From Bin5 sp965218625 (GTDB lineage: Bacteria; Chloroflexota; Anaerolineae; Caldilineales; Caldilineaceae), in NCBI GenBank assembly GCA_965218625.1, contig CBDCLG010000012.1, positions 248,001 to 312,000 of the forward strand: a DNA stretch of 64,000 nucleotides, in the 5' to 3' direction. Each line of letters begins with the position of its first letter. Position 1 is the first letter of the stretch. Below, in pieces: positions 1 to 8,575 of this stretch. The position numbers and the translations under genes are program-made. The notes below the pieces were generated by a model, which saw only the letters and a list, made by a program, of their open reading frames with translations, had not been told where the DNA came from and did not search any database.

Positions 1-389
1 TTGCACTGCGTGCATGGCGGCCGGCGTCGCCGAACAGCTCGATGAACAGCTCGCTGCAGCCGTGGATGACCGAGGGCGTGTCGTCGAAACCCGGAGCCAC
101 GTTGACCATGCCGAAGACCTTTACGACCTGCCGCACGTTGTCGAGACCGGCGATCGAGTGGACCGCCTGCAGAATACTCAAGCGCGCACAGCTGCGCGGC
201 GCGATAACCCTCCTCGGTCGTCAGGTCCTGTCCGACCTTGCCCTGGATCTCCTCATCGCCCCAGCGGGAGACCTGCCCGGAGACGTAGACATGGTCGCCG
301 GAGCGCACGGCCTGCATCAGCCGACCGCCGTCCAGGTCGACGACTTCCAGTTCGTAGCCCATTTCCTTCAGTTTTGCCAGATAAGACAC
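1..389 (-). pseudogene. RidA/YjgF-family protein, frameshifted and cut by the window edge
   Basis: Read from a GTG at 389 with an AGGAGA ribosome site just upstream, the frame gives a RidA-like N-terminus (VSYLAKLKEMGYELEVVDL, then GDHVYVSGQVSRWGDEEI). RidA proteins deaminate reactive enamine/imine intermediates in the cytoplasm. After residue 70 (ALCA-type helix) one extra base at about position 179 throws the frame. Skipping it restores a RidA C-terminal half (LQAVHSIAGLDNVRQVVKVF and LFIELFGDAGRHARSA), which runs to base 1, so the end of the protein lies outside the window. The family assignment is good. Whether the extra base is a real mutation or an assembly error cannot be decided here. 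Confidence 0.7.
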
Positions 390-475
390 GCTCTTCTCCT
401 GTGAATGCTCTGCGCGCGCCAGGTTTTGGCGCGGCTGGGTGACGGGTCGTTAGGAACTCTGGAGCATTGTATCTC

Positions 476-1753
476 TTATGTTTCCCGAGTCAACAGCGGC
501 GCCTGGGCGGCGCGCTGGTAAAGGTCGGAAAAGGCGGGGCTGCCGTCATCGTCGATATAGTCGGTTTGCACGCCCCGCTCGTAGATTGGTTGATTGGCTG
601 TACGCCAGTAGTTCCACATGCTTGAGTCCTGGCTCCAGCTGGTGTCGGGGAAGTAGACGCGCACGCCATTGGCGCGGCTGTAGCGGACCAGTCGGCGGGG
701 CAGGCTGAAATCGGCTTCGTCGACGCGGTAAGCGTTCAGCGCCTCCTCGTCGAGCGTAATGCCCAGGCCCGGCGCCTGGGGTGTCTGCGCGAAACCGCCG
801 ATCACGGGGATGCGCTCGCACAGCAGGTTGTGTTCGTAGAGCTCGTGGCAGTTGATGGCGGGCCACTGGGCATGGCTGAGCACGGCGCCCAGGTGCAGCG
901 CCATTGTTGTTGTGAGTCCGGTGCCGACCATCTGGATGAAAAATGGCATGTTGGCGGTGGCCGCGGAGACGCCGGAACGCATGACATTGGTGACGCCGCC
1001 GGCCACGACGAAGCCGTCGCAGTAGCCCTGTTGGATGGCGACCGATCCGGGTACGCCGCCGTAGTGGTGGGCGATTGGTGTACGCACTTTCTCGCGCAGG
1101 AGGCGGTTGCCGGCCACGTCGTCGGACTTGATGGGGCCTTCCCAGATCGAGATCTTGGGGAAATCGGCCTCCAATTCGCGCAGAACGGGCACGGCGGTGG
1201 ATACGTCGAGCAGGAAGTCGTTCCAGTCGCAGTCGATGTGAAACCAGTCGGGCGTGGCGTTGCTGATGCGCCGCACCGTTTCGTAGACGTCGTGCCAGGG
1301 GCGGGTCTTGATCTTTAGCGAGGTGAAGCCGAGTTCTACCGCGACCTTGGCCTCGCGTTCGTAGGCCTGCGGCCCCATGTCGTGGTCCCAGAAGGAGACG
1401 GGGCACCAGTCGCGCACCTTTGTCCCGAGCAGCCGGTGGACGGGAACGCCGGCCAGTTTTCCGGCGGCATCGAAGAGCGCCATCTGCAATCCCGCGCCGA
1501 GAGAATCATCCCACATGCAGTCGAAGGGCGAGCGGCCGAGCACGCGGTCGGTGTCGGGCACGCGGCCCCAGGTGTAGTTCTGGATCGTTTCGCCGTAGCC
1601 GACAGTGCCGTCGTCGGTGGTTACGCGGATGACCTCGCACTCCGACCAGCGGTGGATGTTGGCGCGCTCCATCTCGCGGCGCACGCGCTCGACAAAGGGT
1701 ATGACAAGGAGGATGCGTTCGACATTGGAGATCTTGGCGGCTGCGGTCATCAA
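476..1753 (-). CDS. Mandelate racemase/muconate lactonizing enzyme family protein (enolase superfamily)
   Basis: The 425-residue product has the two-domain enolase-superfamily plan: an N-terminal capping domain (about 1-120) and a TIM barrel. The catalytic KxK motif is seen as SLKIKT (Lys147, Lys149). Acidic metal ligands lie in HIDCDWN (172-178) and IWEGP (203-207), with HHYGG at about 229-233 where a third ligand or base region would be. These enzymes abstract a proton alpha to a carboxylate, typically in acid-sugar dehydration or racemisation. The substrate cannot be read from the sequence. The gene sits 87 bp behind the RidA remnant on the same strand, so the two may once have been co-transcribed in a catabolic unit. 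The start is the first of two adjacent ATGs. Confidence 0.85.
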   Translation of the reverse strand: MMTAAAKISNVERILLVIPFVERVRREMERANIHRWSECEVIRVTTDDGTVGYGETIQNYTWGRVPDTDRVLGRSPFDCMWDDSLGAGLQMALFDAAGKLAGVPVHRLLGTKVRDWCPVSFWDHDMGPQAYEREAKVAVELGFTSLKIKTRPWHDVYETVRRISNATPDWFHIDCDWNDFLLDVSTAVPVLRELEADFPKISIWEGPIKSDDVAGNRLLREKVRTPIAHHYGGVPGSVAIQQGYCDGFVVAGGVTNVMRSGVSAATANMPFFIQMVGTGLTTTMALHLGAVLSHAQWPAINCHELYEHNLLCERIPVIGGFAQTPQAPGLGITLDEEALNAYRVDEADFSLPRRLVRYSRANGVRVYFPDTSWSQDSSMWNYWRTANQPIYERGVQTDYIDDDGSPAFSDLYQRAAQAPLLTRET

Positions 1754-1974
1754 GTGCTCCTGTGCGTAGGAACGTGCTTATTGCCTGCGGCTACTTGACT
1801 TTCGCGAATTCTATCACGGTCACAGAGGTTGACCCAAGGTAGACGTGTGGGGTTCGGCTCGTGCGATGCGGAAACTGACTGGCGGACCTGGGTGCGCCCA
1901 GTGCAGGAATTCAGAGAGGACAGAGGCTGAGCAGAGACCGAAGAGACCCCTCCGTCAAATGGCAGCGCGACCCA

Positions 1975-2454
1975 CTAGTCTTGACCGCAATCAGGATGAG
2001 GAGTCTTCCCTGGCCCCCCTGTCCGCTTGAAATGGCTCCAGGCCAAAATGAGGAACCCTATAGTTCCCAACAGAATCAGGGGAGCCATGCAGAGAACTGT
2101 TATCCCTCCTACTTCACACCTAAGATAGTTGTCCCAATAGACCTCGGGAAATCTCATCTCGTCGCACTGTAACAGCCACGACGACCTGATTGCCAAAAGC
2201 ATGCCCGCAATTATCGGCAGCGGCATGAGGACTCGAACCAGGCGGGAAGGTCCTCTTTCCGGCGCTATGGATGCCAAAACTGCAAGCAGGGCAAACATTG
2301 CCAGAAGCGGGGAGAAACAGAAGTACAAGTAGGGTAGGAGATACTGGTGGTAGTTTTCGCTCCATGCGTACAAGACTGGGTCGAAGAAAAGTGCCAGAAA
2401 CAGCGAGACTGTCAAAGCGCCCGATATCACGAGCCCGAGAGGAAATCGTTTCAT
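1975..2454 (-). CDS. Small multi-pass membrane protein of unknown function
   Basis: The 159-residue protein has four hydrophobic segments: about residues 8-27, 40-64, 75-92 and 117-140, the last within GITVLCMAPLILLGTIGFLI. A hydrophilic tail (SHFKRTGGPGKTPHPDCGQD) follows. I do not recognise a family. It lies inside a dispersed repeat, and a second, clearly dead copy of the same gene is at 9980-10355. Protein-level similarity between the copies (MFALLAVLAS-APERG-, LVRVLMPLP-IAG) supports this being, or having been, a real coding sequence. The ATG start is the residue where the second copy has lost its start codon. Confidence 0.55.
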   Translation of the reverse strand: MKRFPLGLVISGALTVSLFLALFFDPVLYAWSENYHQYLLPYLYFCFSPLLAMFALLAVLASIAPERGPSRLVRVLMPLPIIAGMLLAIRSSWLLQCDEMRFPEVYWDNYLRCEVGGITVLCMAPLILLGTIGFLILAWSHFKRTGGPGKTPHPDCGQD

Positions 2455-2660
2455 TATCGGTCACAGCCTTTCGTCCCCGACCTCCGGAACGGTGCACTGT
2501 GGCCCCGCCCGGGGGACAATAACGGATTCCATTGCTTTCGGGCGCGCAGAACGTCAACCGGCCCTGCTTTCAGGGACTCTACGCACGGGCGGGGCTCAGT
2601 GTTTCGAATTTCATGGGGTAAAGGCCAGGTTGCCACTCTAGGGAGAAAGCCGAGGCAGCT
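2122..2660. repeat. Dispersed repeat of about 540 bp, copy 1
   Basis: This stretch matches 10024-10563 in the same orientation, by eye at well over 80 percent identity. The match covers the 5' two-thirds of the membrane-protein gene and about 200 bp of its upstream flank, ending near AGAAAGCCGAGGC. The upstream flank is as well conserved as the gene, so the unit was duplicated as DNA and is not just a paralogous gene pair. No transposase is encoded within it. Confidence 0.8.
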
Positions 2661-3319
2661 AAATAAGCATCGACCGGTGTGTCGGTACTCCGCTTGCCGT
2701 TTTTCTCTCGGTCGCCAAGGACTTGCTCGTCAATCCGATTTAGGGAACCTAATTTAGCCTGAATTCGGAGCAAATGAGCACCTTATCTTCCCCGTCTTGT
2801 GGTCCAATAATCGGGGCTCACCATAGTGATGGATGATGTAGGTTCTCAAGGCAAAACACCACAGGCAGGCACCTGTGGCGTTGTGTTTCCTTGTCCGACC
2901 GGAGCATGAACTTCGTTAGACGGCACGGAGTATCTGCGTCAGACTTCCTTTTCTCAATTCGGCGGGCATGAATTGGTATCGTACCTACGCATGGGACCTT
3001 AAGCGCTGAACGCAATGAGTGAGTCCCGTGAGATGCCTGGAACTTCACCAATGGGGGCGCTAATGCTGTCGTCGGGAGAGACGGTTAGCCGGGCTTCAGT
3101 TGGCACTTGTATCAACGTGTTGCGTTCCGCCTCCTGCGAGGGAGGATAACGTTTCCGCTGGTAACTGAGAGCGCTGCGTGCGATTCCGAGCCGGTCTGCA
3201 ACCCGGGCCGTATGCCGGTCACGTTCCGGTGCCAACCGGGCATAGGCAATCGGTGAATCAGGGCAGGCCCTCTTTCGGCTCCCCTCGAGACTCCGTTTTG
3301 GCAACCGGACCTTGTCCAT
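2661..3319. other. Stretch without a convincing gene
   Basis: Beyond the dispersed repeat this region holds only short open frames. One on the minus strand (2999-3319) contains a helix-turn-helix-looking piece (RVADRLGIARSALSYQRKRYPP) reminiscent of the N-terminus of IS3-type transposases. The rest does not continue that family, so I treat it as a possible remnant only. A 28-bp sequence at 2758-2785 recurs inverted near 10 kb. Nothing else is recognised. Confidence 0.4.
2758..2785 (+). repeat. 28-bp sequence repeated in inverted orientation at 9992-10019
   Basis: It begins CCTGAATTCGGAG and ends GAGCACCTTA. The reverse complement of 9992-10019 matches it at 25 of 28 positions. In both places it lies next to a copy of the dispersed repeat, on opposite sides, as expected if a rearrangement or a mobile-element end were involved. 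Confidence 0.6.
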
Positions 3320-3937
3320 TCATTCAGAGTATTCGACGAAGAGCATGAGCAGGCTCTTGACGCATCCGAGCGACTCGACGCCCTGAACAAAATCGGCGGC
3401 GGCAGCTTCCCTGATCAGGTGACGGAGAAGGGAGGGAGGGTCATATCCATAGTGCTCGTTCCCAAAGAATGAGAGCATGCCAATGTAATCCGTAAGCGGT
3501 TCATAGTCCAGCGGGTCAACCCACTCTCCACAGTTGAGATTTGCCTGGACATAGAGGGGGTTCAGCTCCGTTTCGAGCGCGAGGAGTTCTGACGCGGTAG
3601 GAGGTTCATTCTTATCCACCATCATGTTCGTCATGAACACAAGCGAATAGAGCATGTCCCAGGCTCTGCAATCGGTATCGGGAAGCGTGGGAGGCGGGGC
3701 GCCAAACACAACGCAGTCGCCCGACGGAACGGCAGGGGCAGCGGCCGGCTGAACGGGGGTAGAACTCTCGACCTACTGAGGGGCTGGCGTGTCGGTGGAT
3801 GCTGGCGTCTGCGCCGCAAGGGGCGGCGGCGGCGGTGGCATGGAGGCCGAGGACGGATCGCTTGGCAAGCTTTGCGGAATGCATGCAGCTGCAAGCAGAA
3901 GAGCAAACAGGGCGCTGCCCAATATGCGCGGCGTCAT
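3320..3937 (-). pseudogene. Lipoprotein gene interrupted by one in-frame amber codon
   Basis: From ATG at 3937 the frame encodes a classical lipoprotein signal (hydrophobic SALFALLLAAAC lipobox) and a proline-rich linker (SMPPPPPPLAAQT). It then meets TAG at 3775-3773. The same frame reopens at once (VESSTPVQPAAAPAVPSGD) and runs 151 further codons to 3320, ending LLMLFVEYSE. The whole is 205 codons with a single lesion. The mature part has several Trp and Cys residues (NLNCGEWVDPLDYEPLTDYI) and no family I recognise. It is probably a recently inactivated surface lipoprotein; a sequencing error at one base is the alternative. Confidence 0.6.
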
Positions 3938-4009
3938 GGTCGATTCCCTTTCATCCGATTCCTTGTCCCCATGGAAAGAGGGCTGGCAAACCCGAATGCG
4001 GAGTCAGAT

Positions 4010-4172
4010 TGGGCTGGCAGGAAGGCCATATCTTGGTCAGGGAGATGTGGAGACGGCTTCCTGGCTTGCCAGGTGCAGGCAATCAACCCGGCGACGGGAT
4101 TGACGATAAGGTTGGTCGTGCTGCGCTGACGGGTCTGTTCAATCTGCGGGATCTTCTTGCGCCGGTCAACTC
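4010..4172 (-). mobile_element. Remnant of an IS982-family transposase (C-terminal end only)
   Basis: On the minus strand this reads IPQIEQTRQRSTTNLIVNPV, then AGLIACTWQARKPSPHL. It aligns with the C-terminus of the longer IS982-type remnant at 9214-9933 (ISQIEHTRHRSPTNFIVNLI, AGLIAYTWQAKKPSLHL). No start, catalytic residues or terminal repeats remain, so it is a dead fragment. Identity to the other remnant is partial, which suggests an old insertion. Confidence 0.75.
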
Positions 4173-4182
4173 GATCTGCCGG

Positions 4183-4479
4183 TCATCCGCCCGATCCATG
4201 TTCGCCCCTCTGTTTCGCCTGCATGAACTCCATCACCTGCGCCGCCAGCGCCCGGTTCGGCGCAACCGGCGCGGCTTCCGCTTCCGTTTCCGCCGCGTCC
4301 ATCGCCCCCTGTGCGGTCGGATAGTTGGCGCCCCGTCCCTGGTCTTCGCCCGTAGCCCGCTCCCGCACAACGAAAGACCATAGACCGGAGCGTTCCAGCG
4401 CGACAACCGCCGCCCGCGTCCGGTTCGCAAGATCGCCGTTGATGTAATCCCCGCGTCGCGTCAACTTCCAGCCCGTCAC
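4183..4479 (-). CDS. Hypothetical protein, third of three overlapping small genes
   Basis: The start is taken as GTG at 4479. It overlaps the stop of the preceding frame by GTGA and is preceded by GGAGGG at good spacing, a typical translational-coupling arrangement. The 98-residue product begins VTGWKLTRRGDYINGDLANR and contains an alanine/glutamate-rich middle and the tail VMEFMQAKQRGEHGSGG. There is no recognisable domain. Small, tightly overlapping genes next to mobile-element debris suggest phage or element origin, but nothing in the protein proves this. Confidence 0.45.
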   Translation of the reverse strand: MTGWKLTRRGDYINGDLANRTRAAVVALERSGLWSFVVRERATGEDQGRGANYPTAQGAMDAAETEAEAAPVAPNRALAAQVMEFMQAKQRGEHGSGG

Positions 4480-4772
4480 AGTTCCCTCCGGTATACAGAA
4501 GACCAGTAGGCCCTTTCCTCCTCGAGGATCGCGCGCAGAATCTGGCCCATTTGCCGATGCTCCCGCTCCCACAGTTCCAGCCACGTCCACGCGATGGATC
4601 TTGCCAGCTCATCGATCTCCTTTGCGATCCGGAATAGGTCTGGATCCTCTTTGCCGTGCGCGCTGGTCAGGGCCAGCTTCGCCTGCCGGCGCGTTGCCAG
4701 GCCCGCCTTGCTGACAAGCAGGACCGGCAACTTGTGGCTAGGGCCCGGGGATACCGCAAGAGAGACCACCAC
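4476..4772 (-). CDS. Hypothetical protein, second of three overlapping small genes
   Basis: The frame of about 98 residues has a GTG start and overlaps its upstream neighbour by 35 bp and its downstream neighbour by 4 bp. The C-terminal half looks like a helical, tryptophan-rich segment (IAKEIDELARSIAWTWLELW, then EREHRQMGQILRAILEEERA). The N-terminal start is uncertain: an internal TTG further in would remove most of the overlap. No family is recognised. Confidence 0.4.
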   Translation of the reverse strand: MVVSLAVSPGPSHKLPVLLVSKAGLATRRQAKLALTSAHGKEDPDLFRIAKEIDELARSIAWTWLELWEREHRQMGQILRAILEEERAYWSSVYRREL

Positions 4773-4965
4773 GTCCGGCGCCGGTGTTGGAATGCCCGAT
4801 CCCGGCTGCCAGCGTCGCGACCTCTTTCACCTCGGCCCGTATCCAGTAGCCGCCTGGCATGTCCACCGGCTTGCCGCTCTCGACAGCCTGTGCCAGCAGG
4901 GTGGTCAGCGAGGTCGATTGCCGCAGGTGGTCCGCCGTGCAGCGTGGAAGAGCTTTCCACTTCAT
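4738..4965 (-). CDS. Hypothetical protein, first of three overlapping small genes
   Basis: The ATG at 4965 is preceded by a strong GAGGAG ribosome site, the best translation signal in this stretch. The 75-residue product starts MKWKALPRCTADHLRQST and ends GRGGLSCGIPGP. No domain is recognised. Its good ribosome site and overlap with the next two frames argue for a real small operon. Confidence 0.4.
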   Translation of the reverse strand: MKWKALPRCTADHLRQSTSLTTLLAQAVESGKPVDMPGGYWIRAEVKEVATLAAGIGHSNTGAGRGGLSCGIPGP

Positions 4966-5139
4966 GGCCGTTCTCCTCGGTGATATGCCGCGATGCGCCG
5001 TGCGCCGTCGGTTGGCCGAAACTGTTTAGTTTGCCCATGACGGTCAGCCCCGTGATCGCATCGCCGCCCCGCTGAATCCTCCTCAGAACTCTGATAGTGG
5101 AGCGCAACAAGGGAACCGACGCCGCGCCAAGATAGGTTG

Positions 5140-5365
5140 ACAAGGTCGTGCCAGACTGGTCTTATCGCTGATCACCGGAACGCGAAAGTCGACGTCGGGC
5201 AACCAGTACTGCGCCGATCAGGATTCGGCGACGTCTGTACGTCCTGGCACCTGGACAATCATCCTCGCCGGCGTCTGCGCTGGCTGTCCCAGACGACGCG
5301 TCTGCTGGCCGGCCAGAGACCCTTGTTGCGCGCGGTCATATTGCCGTTGGCGTCGCCCCACGGTC
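5140..5365 (-). pseudogene. Decayed RHS-repeat fragment
   Basis: On the minus strand the piece reads GDANGNMTARNKGLWPASRR and VVWDSQ. This is a corrupted copy of DANGNMTVRNKGLAGQQTL-VWDAQN in the RHS protein at 6671-8245. Further on it keeps an SAQYW-PDVDF stretch matching LEQYWYDVDGA, with stops and frameshifts between. Nucleotide similarity to about 7765-7955 is obvious by eye. It is a dead duplicate of the middle of the RHS core, as often seen where RHS tips are swapped. The 260 bp beyond it (5366-5626) hold nothing I can name. Confidence 0.75.
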
Positions 5366-5626
5366 GAAGCTGTATGGTGCGACGGTAGGATTTGCGATGA
5401 GGAGATCGAGTCCTACGAGTCGGAGCGCCTGGTCGTGGCTCTCCTTTCGCCCGACGCCACCGTTGCCCAGTGTCCTCGGCCCGCTTCTCCATCTGGACGC
5501 AAACAAAGAGATTGCTGCCAGTTGCAAGGTTCGGACACACTTCTCTATGTCAAATTGCATCAATGGAGCTTGGCCATCCCGGCCTGAGACGACATAGAGC
5601 TGAATTGCTCCGTACATGAGGAATCA

Positions 5627-6627
5627 TCACCGACTGTATACTTCCGTTAAAGACCATCTGCATCGGGAGCACCTGGGTCGGGACGACAGTAAATTATAAC
5701 TCATCCGATATTCGGGCTGAAGGGCCGCCGGTGGAAGGCGCCAGCCGATGAAAGGAATAGCCTTCCACGACGGATTCCTGACATCGATGACCCAAAGACC
5801 CAATCTCGTCCAGAATTGCGCTTTCAGATCCCTGGTCGATGCAGTAAGCATTCCCCACCAATATATAGCAATCGTCCTCGACGGGTGCACCACTAACAGA
5901 GTCGCCATTATTTGATCATCGCAGACAGGCAAATCGGTTTGCGCTGAATTCCCCCAGCGCTTGCTCGGCCTCAACCTTTGTGAGCCGTGACGTTACCGAA
6001 CGGAAAGAAACTCAGAGTAGCCTAGCTTTGATCTACACGGCTTTGCGGCGGATAATAGACTGTCACAAAGTACCCGGATGACTTGTGGAATTCGTTCTGA
6101 ATGCCCAAAAGGAGCAGCGCTGTGGATGTTGTAACCGCCTTGCTACCCAAAACCCCTTACCACAGCGGTTGACAACTCGGCGACGCCGGTTCGCGAATGT
6201 CGATCACACATGGAAGAATCAAACTCTTCGCCATCCGTCGCATAGATATATCCATCCGCGGCCATTAGATCAATAGAAAAGCGGTCGTTCGAGTCCGGGA
6301 CTTCGATCGCCGCTGATGACGGCCGGATCGGCCGGATCGCGCGTGTCAACAAAATAAACGCTCTTGTTGGTGCCAACAGCGAGCGCGGTGTCATTGACGA
6401 GCGCCACACGGCTTGCGTAATTTTGCGTCGGCTTGGGCAGGGTATGTACCAACTCGACTTTGGATTGGCCGAGCATTTGGTCGACCGTGATGTAATAGTT
6501 CGGGTACCCTTCGGTGCAACCGCTGAGTAACTGCCGCCAGCAGTAAAATCAGCATGACTAACGGCGCGCGCAGGACGCCGGTCCTGTTGGCAGCAACGGT
6601 CCTCTGATTTCCCGACTTTGCACTCAT
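5627..6627 (-). pseudogene. Decayed lipoprotein with LVIVD-type beta-propeller repeats
   Basis: Starting at ATG 6627 behind a strong AGGAGGAG site, the frame begins a signal-like segment (LVMLILLLAAVTQ). It shifts near 6530; the alternative frame supplies the lipobox LLSGC and continues GYPNYYITVDQMLGQSKVEL. Successive frames then contain beta-propeller signatures: SVYFVDTRDPADPAVI, DGYIYATDGEEF, VIDIREPASPS and, after more frameshifts, GLWVIDVRNPSWKAIPFIGW. LVIVD repeats build secreted propellers of unknown general function. At least three frame changes make this a clear pseudogene. It lies 43 bp downstream of the RHS tip on the same strand, the place where an immunity gene would be expected. 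Confidence 0.7.
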
Positions 6628-6670
6628 AATCTCCTCCTTGAGTCTGCGCAGTATACAGACAGCCGGGTTC

Positions 6671-8245
6671 CTACAGGAATTGATGAAGCGGCTCACCCAA
6701 CAAGCCCCTATCGACGGCTCCCCCGCCGCCCTCCCCGAGTACGCCCATCAAGTGCCAAGCTGCGATTGCAATGGTCTCCCTTGCAGAAAAGACATTGTAA
6801 TGAGTCGCTTCAACGAAGCCTCCCGCCGTCATGACCTTACCTATGCCGAGGTTGAGCACAGGCGTTCCATCACTGTAGACGATTTCATTGACCCCATCAT
6901 CATATCTCCCAATATCGTCATACTCCGTGCCAATGTGCTGGGGATACAGATTCGCTCCCGCCTCTATATTGTGCGATAACGCCACGGACTGGTCCGGCCG
7001 CGTGTAACCCCAGCGGCCAAAGTCCTCAAGATCGAGCACGAGAACCAGATCTACGTTGATTCTGTCGGCATGCAGGCTTCGCGCGAAATTCAGGACCCCA
7101 ATGCCTCCCCAACTGTGCCCCACGGCGACAATCGGTCGATCTGGAAATTCTTTCCTGCTCTCACTGATTTCATCGGCGACTGCTGCGGTGGAGGCTTTGT
7201 CATTGTCAATGAAATGAATTGGCCCATGCTTCTCTTCGTCCCACCCTGCGCGTATGGCCACCTCAAGACACCAGAGAAAAAAGGCGTTCTTATCCGCGTT
7301 CATGCCGGAAGGCCCACCTTTTATACATACGAGGTCACGTCCGCTGGGGTCCGTATATTTGAACGGATTGCCGCGCACATAGAGGAAGCGGTTGTAGTCG
7401 ATGACCATCCCCGGATCCGGGATAATCGGATCGGGAGAGATGAAGGTGCCGAGCGCCGGATCGTAGTAGCGGGCGTTGTAGTACATCAACCCAGTGGAGT
7501 CGCGTTTCTGGCCGGTGAAGGTATGGTCGATCTGCAGAACGCCGGACGCGGCGCGCTCTGCGCCGTAGGCGTAGTAAGCGCGGCTGGCTGTCGCGGCCCC
7601 CGCGCCGTCAGTGGTCAGCGAGGTGCTGCCGAGGTGGTCGCAGTGCAGGTGGAAGAGGTCGTTGCCGCGCTTGACCGCGATGCGCAGCCCGCCGAAACTG
7701 TAGTGGCTGACGGTCGTCGTTACGCCGCCCGTCACCTCCTCCTCGTAGTGGACGAAGAAGGTGCAGGTCGTGGTCGTGCCACTGGTCTTCTTGGCGCGCG
7801 CGCCGTCGACGTCGTACCAGTATTGCTCGAGCAGGTCGCCGTTGTTGTCCTGCACCTGCGACAGCCGGTTCTGCGCGTCCCAGACGAGCGTCTGCTGGCC
7901 GGCGAGCCCCTTGTTGCGCACGGTCATGTTGCCGTTGGCGTCGTAGTCGAAGCGGTCGGCGTTGCCGATGCGGTCGACCGCGTGATGGGGGCCGCTGTCG
8001 CCGTAGCCGTATGCCCGGCCGTTGATCGTTGTCAGGCGGTCGGCCGCGTCGTAGGCGAGCGAGATCTCGGACTCGAGCCTCCACTCGCCGCCGCCGGGCG
8101 TGTAGCTGCGCAGGAGGGTGGTGCGGCCGAGCTGGTCCTGCTGCTGCCGGTTGAGCATGCGGCGCGCGTCGTCACCTACGGCACCGCCAATGACAGACGG
8201 GGTCAGGCCGTTGTAGTGGTAGGTGGTGATGTTGCTGTTGGGCAC
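6671..8245 (-). CDS. RHS-repeat core fragment with C-terminal alpha/beta-hydrolase-like tip domain
   Basis: The 524-residue frame has YD/RHS repeats (YDANGNMTVRNKG at about 101, WYDVDGARAKK at about 143) and the RHS-associated core (GLMYYNARYYDPALGTFISP, about 252-271). The conserved joint YTDPSGRD is at 298-303. The unrelated tip (about 304-524) shows a nucleophile elbow, VAVGHSWGG with Ser378, a strand ending VLVLDLEDFG (acidic residue 405 or 408) and ATHYNVF with His482, which fits a lipase/esterase fold. RHS proteins deliver such tips as toxins between cells. This copy lacks the long N-terminal part: the start is an internal GTG, and an in-frame stop lies about 70 bp upstream. It is therefore an orphan tip cassette, possibly not expressed on its own. 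Confidence 0.8.
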   Translation of the reverse strand: MPNSNITTYHYNGLTPSVIGGAVGDDARRMLNRQQQDQLGRTTLLRSYTPGGGEWRLESEISLAYDAADRLTTINGRAYGYGDSGPHHAVDRIGNADRFDYDANGNMTVRNKGLAGQQTLVWDAQNRLSQVQDNNGDLLEQYWYDVDGARAKKTSGTTTTCTFFVHYEEEVTGGVTTTVSHYSFGGLRIAVKRGNDLFHLHCDHLGSTSLTTDGAGAATASRAYYAYGAERAASGVLQIDHTFTGQKRDSTGLMYYNARYYDPALGTFISPDPIIPDPGMVIDYNRFLYVRGNPFKYTDPSGRDLVCIKGGPSGMNADKNAFFLWCLEVAIRAGWDEEKHGPIHFIDNDKASTAAVADEISESRKEFPDRPIVAVGHSWGGIGVLNFARSLHADRINVDLVLVLDLEDFGRWGYTRPDQSVALSHNIEAGANLYPQHIGTEYDDIGRYDDGVNEIVYSDGTPVLNLGIGKVMTAGGFVEATHYNVFSARETIAIAAWHLMGVLGEGGGGAVDRGLLGEPLHQFL

Positions 8246-8575
8246 GCGCGTGCTGACGGAACGAAACCGGGGGTTGAAAGGGAAGATTCGGTGGTTAATG
8301 AACGGTAATGACCATTATGCCGCCGGCAGGTGATTCGTGCGAGTCAGAAATCTCCACAGAAGAAACATTTCTGCATTTCGCTGTCTCCGATGCGACTCGA
8401 AACTCGCGGGCTGCGTTATTGTGTGGCCAAGAGTTGGCGATAGCAATGAACTTCGTGCCTGGCGAGCTGCACTACCGCACACCATAACTCGTGATCCAGT
8501 TTTGGAATCCAATCTCAGTATTCGGGACTACGAGGAAGATGGATTAATCCTCATAAACGTGGAACGGGCTACGTT
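8246..8575. other. Stretch without a recognised gene
   Basis: The RHS frame continues upstream for about 70 bp (RFRSVSTRV) before an in-frame TAA, marking the broken 5' end of the cassette. The remaining 250 bp hold only short open frames with no family signal. Confidence 0.4.

Noticed and set aside
2999..3319. IS3-type transposase orfB fragment
   Set aside because: Only a short helix-turn-helix-looking piece resembles it; no DDE residues or further alignment support the call.
7070..8308. 412-codon open frame on the plus strand
   Set aside because: It is antisense to the RHS gene. The protein is Val/Ala/Arg-rich without motifs, as expected of a shadow of GC-rich coding DNA.
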